This document shows positions 45,742 through 56,930 of a stretch of DNA of 64,000 nucleotides, in pieces (position 1 is the stretch's first letter; every line of letters begins with the position of its first letter). The stretch is from assembly GCA_911728455.2 (NCBI GenBank), contig OU452229.1:501001-565000 (forward strand), in the 5' to 3' direction. A program made the position numbers and the translations under genes. The notes under the pieces were generated by a model, which ran no database searches, was not told where the DNA came from, and saw only the letters and a program-made list of their open reading frames with translations. Source of the DNA: Marthasterias glacialis. Lineage: Eukaryota > Echinodermata > Asteroidea > Forcipulatida > Asteriidae.

Positions 45742-47964
45742 TGTAATCTACAAGCAGTTCAGTTTTGTAACCAAGACGGAGGAAATTCAGCAATCAATCG
45801 CGTTGACAATTTGATCTTAGTTTGGAGTTTACCGTTTGTGTTTGTGGTGTAAGTTTCACTGAAGGGTTAATGTCATGACCCAGCAGCTAGTGAACAATCA
45901 TTGTAATTGGGCTCAAAGTATACAACACCCAACTTTGACTTTGGATTCAATGATTAGATGGTGGTATCGAAACGAAAAGGTCAACATTAAGATTCAGGTC
46001 ACCTCTGAGCCACCAGAGATCCACATGCAAAAATCTCTCTTATTTATTCGGCCAATATCAGAAAAACAACATACCATTGTGGTACAAAAGATAAATATAC
46101 TATAACAAAACAGGTATAGCTGAAATACAAGGTTACAAAAAGATGAGGGGATTAGGCTAAGGGTATAGGATAGGGAGGAATGTAGAACCGCAAAATCGAT
46201 TGAGACGGCCAGGATAAACAGAAGTATACCATTGTACTATAACTCGACAAGAACCAGATTTGAACACCGGTATGTTGGACAATTTCCATGCCATTGAAAT
46301 AACACCATTATTGAAGAGGGAAGAATTCAAGAGCAGCATCAGTGGTGGGGGAATGGATGATGCTGTAGCTTGAAGAATAGTTGGGGGAAATGCCATCCGG
46401 GCAGGGTGCCTTGTGTGGATTAAAATTCTTAAGTGATTTGGTTAACCAGTTGATACTAATATTGACTGACGACAGCTCAGGGGTCGGTAGGGAGCAGGGT
46501 AGAGGAGTCTCTGATCCGTGTACAGTAGGTGAATGGACCGAGGGAAAAAAATTGTTGAATGCTCTTGCTATGTCAAGTGGTTTGTTGAGTACGATGCCTG
46601 AATCGTGGGAAGCGGGAGGACACTTGGATTTCTTTGTTCTCTAACGAATAGAAACGGAAATTAGAATGTTGAAAATATTCTATTGTTTAAACACTTGATA
46701 TAATTTGACCCCTAAATACATACTGAAAACACTAAATTCAAGATGGCCACCAAATAATGGCGGCTATTTTGAATTCCCAAAAGCATTTCACACTATCACG
46801 TGACTCATCACTTTTCTGGCAAAAGTTTTTTTTTTCAAAAATTTGAAATTATGTTCAAAAATCACGAAAAAACATTAACAGCGTGTGACCCATGGTCAAA
46901 CAAATGGTTGCCATGCCAAAAGCTGACCCCGGTTTTAATTATTTTTTGTCAACCTGACCCTAGATATAATTTCTTGAAAAGTCACACAATTTCGCCGTGA
47001 TCTAACTAAGCGTTAACATTGCGGGCAAAAGTATGGTAAGGGGACATTGTGCACCCCTACCCTCCCCCGGTTCTAGGATAGGGTTGAAGGGATATTGAAT
47101 GATGCTGTTGAGTTGGAAAGTGTAGCACTGCCAAAAACGTACTACTTCTTGGAGTACTGTGTTTGTGTTTGTGGATCAGCCGTGATAAACCTGTGTCAGG
47201 ATACCTGGAGCCATGTACGTGGCTGCTTGGTCTTCTTGGAGACGACAAAGGCTGGTTGGCAGGGGACAATGAGTCGGTCAGGCATACCTTGCATACCTTG
47301 TATGATCATGGCTTGAAGTCCCCCAAGTGGATGCTCTGCTTGGAGGTGAAAACCCCAGAAGAAATCTGGCCAGGATTTGTATGTATTTCTTCAAATATCA
47401 TGAGCAGGAGCAGAAGCCGTGAACAGAACTCTATCATTTGGTTTAGACAGCAAGGAAGATGAAAAAACAGCAACAGTTAATGTAAAAACTGTCAGAGTCA
47501 AGCAAGAGTATGTTGCGTGGTTGCCATTTTGTCATACTCCAATGGATCAGATTACGAGCATGTTGATCCGGTGTGCCGGGAGTTTCTGCCCCCCCCCCCC
47601 CCCCCCCCCACACACACACCCCCGGAGATTCTGGCCCCCACCCCCCGTACGGCGAATTGTGTAGAATAGAATTTCGTCTGATAGCGCCCTCTTTTGACTC
47701 AACTTCCTCCTACCCATGTTGTGGGGACAAAGAGATAGACTGAGTGACTTTTAAGTTGTGAAACAAGGGAATTCAGATTAATTACTTACATTATTGCCTA
47801 AAGTTTACATTACTGCGACTGTTTTGCGACTCTTGTTGATTCTTAGCCCCAAAAATAATTTCGCCCATGCCATTCAATGTTGGCTTTCATGAAAGTGAAA
47901 GCACCACTGTGACATTGTCTGCATGACGACAATGCTGTAGTGGCTCTAGAGGGCGTACTTCAAA
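45742..47964. other. Divergent intergenic region between the SLC5 gene and IGBP1
   Basis: Start codons face away from each other across 2.2 kb. The stretch holds a frameshifted LINE reverse-transcriptase relic (about 46225-46640, minus), a short palindrome containing AAGATGGCC and ATGGCGGC (46735-46775), and a 21-base poly-C run followed by (CA) repeats at 47589-47620. Open frames at 47095-47462 match nothing I know. Promoters of both genes must lie here, but I cannot place them. Confidence 0.55.
46225..46640 (-). pseudogene. LINE reverse-transcriptase fragment, frameshifted
   Basis: The minus strand reads an AFNNFF block, then LKNFNPHKAPCPDGIS, the conserved 'KAPGPDGI' region of LINE reverse transcriptases. 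A frameshift near 46390 follows, then TILQATASSIPPPLMLLLNS and AWKLSNIPVFKSGS, the 'WK...PIFKSG' region. The order and spacing are those of CR1/L2/jockey-group elements. The frameshift and lack of the catalytic YADD box mark a dead fragment. Confidence 0.8.
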
Positions 47965-50900
47965 ATGGCCGAAAAGGCAGACGACAGTGCACCAAAATTG
48001 TCCGTCATATTCGAAGATTCATGGCGGTGCCAGCAGCAGCTGCAAGATTCTGAAAATCCAACCAATTCTAAAACTTATCAGGTGAACACATACGAATTTA
48101 TTTGCTTTTACATTTGGTGTAAATAGATGAGAAAGTGTTTTTAATTGCTGACAAATGACTGTCCGAAGGGGCCTAACACTAACACAGTAACAACACCGGC
48201 ACACACACGACACAACAGACTAACAAAACAGAACACTCCCTGCTCAGACCTATTTTTACCTTCTTGGTTAGACAGTAATAAAAAAAATGACACTCACACA
48301 GACACTGACTTAGGAATGACGGTCAGCACACAACGCACAGGTCGCGGTAATTGTGACCCGAAATGTCTTTCGGGAGTGTTGGACTGTTGACTCTGAGAAG
48401 ATTTGGTTTGTTACTCGATAAGCTAAGGTGAATCACTAATCATGCTAATTATGCCTACAAAAAAGTACAATCTACCATGACTAAAATGTCATATCAGTTG
48501 TGGGCAGATAGAGGAAATCATTAATACAAACAGATAAAACAAATCAATTTTTGAGATTTTGACATCGGTCGTGCTAGTGTAGTACGAGCGATAAAATATC
48601 AAAATCTCAACAAAGGAGTACAGCGCCCACTGACTGGGTCTAAATAATCAAAATATGCATGTAATTGGATTATAAGTTAAAATAAAAATCATCAAAAACA
48701 GTTATAATTCAAGGTTTCAGTGTTGCAGAAAACGGATCATGCTTCACAATATTTATCAGTGAATGCTCACTTGGATTTATTGATGTGGAAGAGCGATTAA
48801 TGGTGCATAAATTACACAAATTACATGTATTTCTAATTTTGAATTGTTTTCAGGATGTATTGAAGGACGCCATTAAGAAACTAGAGACAGCTACCCTCAT
48901 GGTCAGTCAACTCAGTCTATTCAGCTCAAATGAAGACCTGGAGGAAATACCAACCACAGATATAAGGTTCACTGTTTTTTTTTTTTTTTTCCCCCTTTCC
49001 CCCTAATGCCCCCCCCCCCCAAGGCCGATCATTTGATATTTAAAACAAATTGTGCATACACGAGCTTTACTTTTGCATAAAATGTAACTGAAGTCATACT
49101 AGTATAATGCGATGAGAGGTGATTTTCTTCCTGAAGGTGATTTTATTTCCAAACTGTAAACAGACAATTTTATGCAGAGTTACTTAAAGATTGACATTAT
49201 ATAAAAACCTGAACAGTCAGTCTGTCTATGTACACATGGATTGTGGATGTTTGTGTACACGTTGTTGCTTTCTGGTGCTGCAGAAGTGACCCAGAGTTTT
49301 CTTTTTCAGTTTTACCAATTACCAACCAATCCACCAACCAATGTTCAGTATACACTTTTTTTAGTTTTGCCAGAAAAAGAAAATTAGTGAACCATTTTAG
49401 CTCATGACATTCCAAAGGCACCAAAATATCGTTAATGGACAAATTATGCACAGTGCACATGAATTATGCAAATTGACAAATGGCAACAAAGTTGATTATT
49501 TTGAAAAAGATATTTGTTACTAGGAAAAATTGTATGTTGATATTAATGTTTTAAACTCCATTTACAAGGACCTAATTAAAATTATTATATTCGAATAATA
49601 TGTACACGTAAAAGATTGTGTCTATTTCCCAGGTATTTGCTCTTACCAGCTCTACTAGGCAGTCTTTCCCTGCAGTTAGTAGAAGAGGACAGACTTACTG
49701 TGGTGGAACGTGGCAAGACATACTACAAAGATTTCCTGCGGAGATGTCGACAGTACGGTGTGACCACAGAGGTTAGTCCTCTCAAAGCATTGAAAATGTA
49801 ACACTCATAATACAAACTCACACAAGTGGGTATTCAACTGCAATCACGGACCTCCTATTGTCCCTCTTTTGTAAGTCTTTTAACTTTTTGACAACAGCTC
49901 CCATTGGTTTTCACCCAACTGGGGACCCTATTGTTCCTTTTGTTATGGGTCCCCGGTTTGAATGTGTTTACCTACCCAACCTAACACTTGGAATTGAACC
50001 TTGAGGATTGTTGGTGTAGATTTTCACGAATCACTATTGTAAACCACAAGTTGCAAGTTAGTTGTATTGCTTACAAACTCTGTCAAAAACAAAAAAAATA
50101 TTTGTAGTTTACGATTTGAAGACCCCAAAAACACCATAATACTTATTTTGATTACTGTAATTATGCATAATATGAAAAAATCCTCAACAGAAAATAAAGT
50201 GTTTTTTTGTTGATTTGACTAACACTGGATCACCTAATTTAATGACATTTGCACAGTTGGGTTTATATGGTGTTAACTGGATGTGCTGCATGTCTGGAGA
50301 ATAGTTTATGTGATGTGCATTTGAACGTATTAGTATGAAATTTACGCAATATAAATGGATCATTTTGTTTAGGAGGTACCAGAGGATTCTGAGCCCAGGG
50401 TACAGCCATCTAGAGGCCCACCTGACCTCAGAGCGATGCAAGCAAACAGGGAAGACAAGATACGTCGGTACAAGCAAACCAAAGAGACAGAAGAGAAGTT
50501 AAAGGCACTAGGGGTGTGGTCCGAGATCAGACAAAGACCTGAAGATGTACAGGTAAAATTGCCTCAGCACAATCCATTAAGCCCCAACTACCATGTGGTG
50601 CAGTTGTTAGTTAACAGAGACTAGGTGAGTTTCGCATACATCATGTGCATTTAATGCACCACACTGCACCACACACAAAATGCACAAAAGCGACAATCTT
50701 AATAATTGCAGCTTACATTTTTGGGGGGTATTTTAGTGAATTTTAAATAATCATTTTCTGCAAGCTGTACATTTTGATTTTAGAATCTGTATATCCCTGA
50801 TAAATCCAACGGGCTTGGATACAGTTCAAGGGATAAGAACTGAAACTTTTACAAACTTGTGTCTGAACACAGTTCGCACATCTATCTCCCGATTGTAATG

Positions 50901-53477
50901 AAGTGTACTTGATCAACTGAAAGATACATTATCACAGCAAGTATATAATTTATTGTAGTGACTACTTGTATTACCTACTTTATTACCCCCATATCAACAC
51001 ACAACAGAGAGAGTACTACATCCTGTGCTTGAAGAAATGGGTGAATACGGCTATGGAAGAATTAGCTGGTATTCAGCAGGAGATTCAAATACTACAACAC
51101 ATGGCTAGCATGAAAGCAAGACAGAAAGAGGGCGCCAGTGCTGAGCCAGAACCTCCAAGAGGAAAACCTAAGCAGGTACTTTTTAGATATTGAGGGCAGT
51201 CAAGCATGTTATGCTCAAAGGGGACTTCCTGAACTTTATTTTGGTCACAAGTTGAACTTTCAAACAGGTCTTTTGTAACCAATACAAATGTCTTCCCTGC
51301 CAAAACACTAAAAAATAGAATCAAGGCCTTACGCCCTTTTGCTGGACACGTGAAGTATTTTGTCCCAGTATTAAAAGGACGTCAGCAATAAAATGGCCCC
51401 TGACATGAAAATATGGCATTTTTGTTGCTAGAATTAACCCAAAGACATGTTCCTCATACACAGAATTTAACCTTCGGATAATAACTTTTGTATGGCAAAA
51501 AATTGATCAAACTTTCCTGCTCAGTTTTCTTGAAACACAAAATTTCCCATCATTTGCTTACATCCTTTTTACCAGGCACACAATGATATGCTTTATATAC
51601 ATGCACACTCAAAGGGGTAGCAAAGAATGCACTCATTCTAACAAAACAGCACTGTATGTATACTATCCATTCCATTGAATGATGACCTTGTGTTTTCCAC
51701 AGCCTATGAAGCCGTTCATACTGACCAGAGATGCAGTACAGGCTCAGGTATTTGGGGCTGGTTATCCCAGTGTGCCCACCATGACATTGGAAGAGTTCTA
51801 CCAGAAGGAATTAGCTGAGGGAAAGATCAAACCCAACTCCATGTAAGCTATACAGTGTAGTATGCACATTTTTATAATTATGAAACCCAGTTATATAGCA
51901 CCTTGTAAGGGTTTACAAGGTGATGTGGCACAATCTGCTGCCAACCATGCCAGAAACACCGGGGTGAAACCCGTCTCTTAGGGATAAGTCTAACTGGGTT
52001 CTTTTACGTGCATTACACAACACACGGGAGCTACGGCTTTACGACTCATCAGAAGGACGAAGCAATAATGGTTAAGTGTCTTGCTTAAGGACACAAGTCA
52101 GTTTAAAAGGCTGGGACTGAAACCCACAATCTGCTGATCAGAAACACCAGAAACAGCAGAGCTTGAATCCGGTGTGCTAGACCACGACACACCATGATTG
52201 ACAAAAACACTTTTTTTTCTTGCAAGTGTTTAACATACATCAGTGATCCTCTTCTTAAAAAAACACAAGGAAAAAGAAGGATGAGTCGGTTTATTCCTTT
52301 TTAAAATTTCCAATAAAACAAGGATTTGCACCGGTTCCAATTTCCAACAGATTGCTCCCTTAAGTTATGTCCTTAATGTATTGATAAATCAAAATTACAA
52401 ATGCGAGCCCAAAAGTTTGATAAAAATCTGACTCCTGAAATACCATTACAAGATAATAATAATGAATATTTATAATATGCACACATCCACCTAAATAATA
52501 GGCAAGATGCTAAAATGGCAGAATTGCAAAATTAGACTGGCAAAGCTGACCAGAACCTGGGGAATCTATTGATACAAATAACATTCAGATGCAAGAAATG
52601 GGTTCTGGCAAATAAATGTTTGAACGTTAAAGTGCTATCATATCTGGTGCTACAAAGGCCAACAAATTAGCAAATGTTGAAACAAAGTTCTTGTTTCACT
52701 AATTTCAGTACTAATTGCTTTTTAAGGAATCCAACTCCAGCAAGTGAGAGGGAAGAGGCAGAGAGGAAAGAACAGGAGAAAGAGGAGGCCATCGAGAAAG
52801 ACGACCCAGAGGCACTTACGAAAGCCAGAGAGTGGGACGATTGGAAGGACAGTAAGTGATGTAGCTGGCACATTATCAATTTTAGGCTTTAACTCGGTTG
52901 AGATTTCAGAATGAGTTACTACCGTTGTAGTCAACCTTAATATTCAAATCCAAGAGCCTAACCTTGAGAGGCTATGGCGGCTTATTCAAAAATGCCCATA
53001 GCGGCCACAAACGGCTTGTACCAAAATGTCCATAGCAGCCACAAACAGCTTGCACCCAAATGCCCATAGCGGCCACAGACGGCTTGTACCAAAATGCCCA
53101 TAGCGGCAACAAACGGCTTGTACCAAAATGCCCATAGCGGCCACAAACTGCTTGTACCAAAATGTCCATAGCAGCCACAAACAGCTTGCACCCAAATGCC
53201 CATAGCGGCCACAAACGGCTTGTACCAAAATGCCCATAGCGGCAACAAACAGCTGGTACCAAAATGCCCATAGCGTCGTCACTTAACAACAGGATAGGCC
53301 TATATAGCTCTGTGCATAGGATTGAGTCACACTAACATAATGTACATTTAGCTTCAATACACGTATGTGTGCATGAGAAATTGCTCTTCTGAATCTGTGC
53401 AATCTTTAAAGATCTTCCTTCTCGTGTCTTTCTTAGCTCACAAGAGAGGCTGCGGAAACAGAGAGAACAGGAGTTGA
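47965..53477 (+). CDS. IGBP1: Immunoglobulin-binding protein 1 (alpha4/TAP42), complete, 340 residues
   Basis: Cytoplasmic regulator that binds and stabilises free catalytic subunits of PP2A, PP4 and PP6 downstream of TOR. Exons: 47965-48081, 48854-48966, 49633-49771, 50373-50552, 51008-51175, 51703-51842, 52727-52851, 53437-53477; 1023 nt in one frame, and 340 residues against 339 in human. The helical TPR-like domain spans about 1-235. It includes [34 protein letters not shown] and DKIRRYKQ (151-158); the last is the region whose basic residues contact PP2Ac in mammals. C-terminal hallmarks [20 protein letters not shown], a Glu/Lys-rich segment, and AREWDDWKD followed by [13 protein letters not shown] are diagnostic. 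The start ATG has a good context (caaaATGG). The last intron contains a 34-bp minisatellite. Confidence 0.97.
48551..48610. repeat. 60-bp imperfect hairpin
   Basis: TTGAGATTTTGACATCGGTC, then GTGCTA, faces TAGTACGAGCGATAAAATATC and AAAATCTCAA. The arms pair with a small bulge around a 3-base loop. IGBP1 intron 1. It may be a very short MITE. Confidence 0.6.
51880..52197 (-). mobile_element. tRNA-derived SINE family S1, near full length
   Basis: On the minus strand: head GTCGTGGTCTAGCACACCGG (A box), GTGGGTTTCAGTCCCAG (B box), body ACTTGTGTCCTTAAGCAAGA and TTGTGTAATGCACGTAAAAG, and a 3' end TGCTATATAACTGGGTTTCA followed by an AT-rich tail. About 318 bp, in the IGBP1 intron after exon 51703-51842. 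The 3' end resembles LINE tails, suggesting LINE-dependent mobilisation. Confidence 0.75.
52989..53275. repeat. 34-bp minisatellite, 8.4 copies
   Basis: The unit is AAAATGCCCATAGCGGCCAC followed by AAACGGCTTGTACC. Variants repeat with a four-unit period: units 2 and 6 carry GTCC/AGCC/GCACC, units 4 and 8 carry GGCAAC. The unit length is not a multiple of three, so several frames stay open and give overlapping false ORFs. It lies in the last IGBP1 intron. Confidence 0.95.
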
Positions 53478-56381
53478 TGCTCACTCACAAGTCAGTTAAC
53501 CATCAGCAGATAGAGATGGATCTTGGGTCTTGTGAACTCCATAAGCAGCATCTTTCACACAGGTTGAAAGTTGTAACTAAGTTTCACTGAAGTGCAACTT
53601 TTCCATGCTAAAAACAGTGTTTTGCAGACTGTTTCAGTTTTCTGTGGCACTCAAAATTATGATAACAGTACCCTTGTTCAAGGTGGTTGCACTGTTCCTG
53701 GAAGAAGTAAGGTGCTGCGTGACTGTAGTTCGCCACCAGCAGTAGTAGGGCATTGTCCGGCCCTCACTGCCTTGCTGTACAGATGTATGTTGTAAACTGT
53801 TTTTTTTGTCTTGTGCTGATTTTACTGGTAGTGATATACATGTAGGATGACATCATGACAATTAATAATTGGAATTTCATTTTGTTTGACTTTCATAAAT
53901 AAGTTATGATCAAACGTGTGTTATACATCGAAAATATAAAAACGACTGATACACGTACAACTGAAATCTTTAACATGCAAGGACAAATGTGATAAAATCA
54001 TGTCATAACATTTCAGCCCAGTGCAAATAATACTGCGTTTCCCCCTTATTGACTACAGCTGTGTACAATTGGCTACATGTTCAATGTAGATGTTCATTTT
54101 TGGGACTGTTATATATTAATACCCTGCAAGAATGGTGCCCATTTTTAATTGGTATAGTATCTCAGCATGGTTTATTTATTTATGTACTCATTCCGGCAAA
54201 ATATGATTCTGGTGCCACTGCTGAGTGTATGCATGGTACGTTTCTTACTATATTTTGACCAATCAGGTAAATAGTTACATGCATCTGGAGTTATTCCCTA
54301 ACTCATTCCTCGACCGTGAATTAAGTAATTTCTCATCTCATCATCCTACCTGCAAGAGAAACATGTTAGTAATATAGACTTGTATTGGGGAGCATCGATC
54401 TTGAGGCCAAGCCGGGAGTGGACAACTCTCTCCTTTCTAAATAGACACATGCATCTGGAGCTCCGTTTGGCAACCCTGACCAGAAACATTTTCTGAGCTT
54501 TGGTTATTGCTGGTCTATTTTTGTAAGTTTTGTTTGTGCTCCGATGATGTACTGTAGTCGTCTTGACCAAAATGTAACCAACGTTTTGATCCAAGGGTTT
54601 ACAAAGAAACAAAATTCAACAGAAGGAAAAAAAAAAACTTGGAGTACTGCCTACATCGCAAACTATTTCTAGTTATGCAGATATTTGGGGGGGGGGGGCA
54701 GATCTCTGAGTTTGGGTCAGTCAATGTTTTTACATGTTTCTGGTCACCAACGCCAAAACACGCCTCTGCAAATTAAAAAGAAAAATGTAGTACAAGAACA
54801 CACATCCTTATATCATGTCACAGGTTTTATTCATATTTGTACCAGCCATTTTTAGTCATTCACTGTTCTTCATCTGGAAATTTACACAATATACTTCATT
54901 GCATAATTTCTATCTCTACATAATAAATAAATCGGTTTACTTTTGGTAACGTAATATAAACAGAATTGCTTTTACAGTAATACTTTATTATTAAGTACGG
55001 AAATGAGACGCTGTACAAATTTGTGTTCTGTATTTCATATGAAAGTGATGATTTTACGTGATCTCTGGTTACCATGGTTACATGCAGTGCTTCTAATTAC
55101 GAGCTACCTATCCAGGTGACATTACATTCACAATTCCCCAGGACTTTGTTTAAAAATAATTTCTCAGACATAGTACAGGTACCCCCTAGGCCCAAATTGC
55201 ATGAAGCTCTTCACCGATTAAGAAACATGTGCGAGCATAAGTGTATTTCATACACGATTGAAACGATTTTGTGCACATTCCCGATGGGTTTGCATTATTG
55301 TGTCACTAATCTGCTTACTGGTGACAAGTTCGCTTGCCTCTCAGTTTGCTTACTGTAAGCAGCGGTAATGAAATTGAAATCCTGCTAAGGGCTAAACCAG
55401 TCAGCAGAAAATATCTGGTTACAGGCTTTATGAAACTGTCCCCTGGCCATGAATGGCAGATATATTTATCATTAGCACATTATACATGTGAGTGTCCTTG
55501 TTTTCTTAGTGTGAGCTTGTAGCCAATCTACTTAACAAAAGGTACATTAACCAGCCATTTAGCAATATTACTGATTTATTGGATAATCATCCTGAGATTA
55601 GTTGGTCTAAAATGTGATTAGCACAAAGCTAAAAGACTTACTGTGCAATGGTCTTGTCATATTTTTTTTTTGCAGATACATACATGTACTTAAGGCACCT
55701 GTTACAAGATGAAACTTTTCTTTTCAATAAATTCATCTGCATGGTTGAAATGTAATTTAACAATTTTCCTTATCAGTCACCATGTTATTATCGGCATTTT
55801 CTTTACCGACTACTTTGTTCTGTACAATCGTCATGGTTTATTGCTTTGGCTAAAGAATCTCTATGGTCATTGGCTGATAACAGTTTCTGCCAAATAAGAA
55901 CCAATTTTTCAGTCCCTCAACCCTCTTGCCTTGACATGATGATTCAGTTGCAAAGAAAATACACACTAAAGATGACCGAGCCACGTGTTTACTTTCAATT
56001 GTGCGTTTACAGAAAACAAACTTATTTGAAGCAAGCCTTCATGAGACGGTTACTTTTAGATTTGAATTAGGTGATGTTACATGTGCTACATTTGTGATGA
56101 ATTTTGATACAAGTTATGAATGGGTGAGTTACATTGTATGAAGTGCTGTGTTTTCACCAACTGGTACGGACAAATTACCTTTTCCACCTAACGTTAATTT
56201 TAAATAATTCCTACCAAGACCATAGGAAAGCCAGAGAAGCAACATTTACATCTAATAGGGTCCTTAATCACTGTTAAACTTGATGGAATGTCACTGCCTG
56301 AACCAGGATTATAACCCCCCATTTCAAATATTGTAAGACATGCAATAAAATAAACCACAAGGGAAACTGACTGGGTAAATT

Positions 56382-56453
56382 TGTTTTAATTGATTTGAAC
56401 CTGCGACCACCGGCTTAACGTACCGACGCTCTACCAACTGAGCTATCCAGCCC
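56382..56453 (-). repeat. tRNA-like sequence (degenerate tRNA or SINE head)
   Basis: The minus strand reads GGGCTGGATAGCTCAGTTGG, TAGAGC, a pairing anticodon stem TCGGT/GCCGG with loop ACGTTAA, then GCAGGTTCAAATC. A and B boxes are intact. The T stem lacks its 3' partner, the 3' acceptor strand (AAAACAA) does not pair with GGGCTGG, and position 33 is C. It is therefore probably not a working tRNA. Confidence 0.6.
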
Positions 56454-56817
56454 TAATGTTGGCCGTCTCCCTATTTTGTCAATATCTTTGTTCAGGGGGT
56501 GCTAGTCGGAAGTCATTCGACCGATTACTGCCGTGTAGCCAGGGATCACACTACATGTATTACAATTTACATGTATTATCAAATCTGTCAGTAGTCAACA
56601 CATAACTGTTAAGTTACAAGCATTTGAAGGGTAAATTAATGGAAGAGCAAATTAATTCCAATCCTTGAGGTTTCACACTTTACAACCAGCCTGTGAAGAT
56701 GTCATCAAATTTTGTTGTGAAAACAACAAATTGTGTATGCAGTCAGGGATTATGTGCGTTTTGCTTATTTTGATTGTGGCAACTGAAATAGTAACAGGGT
56801 TTTTTCAAAGGATTTTT

Positions 56818-56930
56818 CTTGACTTTGACAGTATTTCAATTGGAAATATTTCTCTGCAGGATTGGTGCTTTTATCAATTGTGTAATCGGTGTGATTTCAG
56901 ATTGACACTAATTCATTGTGTTTTTTGATG
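56818..56930 (+). repeat. Short dispersed repeat M7 (best copy)
   Basis: CTTGACTTTGACAGTATTTC, AATTGGAAATATTTCTCTGC, AGGATTGGTGCTTTTATCAA and GATTGACACTAATTCATTG. Related copies lie at 20139-20195 (+), 26728-26830 (+), 44465-44540 (+), 12320-12400 (-), 16035-16105 (-) and 41120-41192 (-). No coding capacity. Confidence 0.7.

Noticed and set aside
47095-47462. Overlapping open frames suggesting an extra exon upstream of IGBP1
   Set aside because: No family similarity, no start context tied to the IGBP1 frame, and the IGBP1 protein is already full length from 47965.
52972-53289. Three overlapping open frames of 88-105 codons with Trp/Cys/Tyr-rich repeats
   Set aside because: All are translations of the 34-bp minisatellite in different frames; they lie in an IGBP1 intron without start context.
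56382-56453. A possible tRNA(Asn, GTT)
   Set aside because: The D arm and anticodon stem form, but the T stem and acceptor stem do not close and the base before the anticodon is C, so it was kept only as a tRNA-like repeat.
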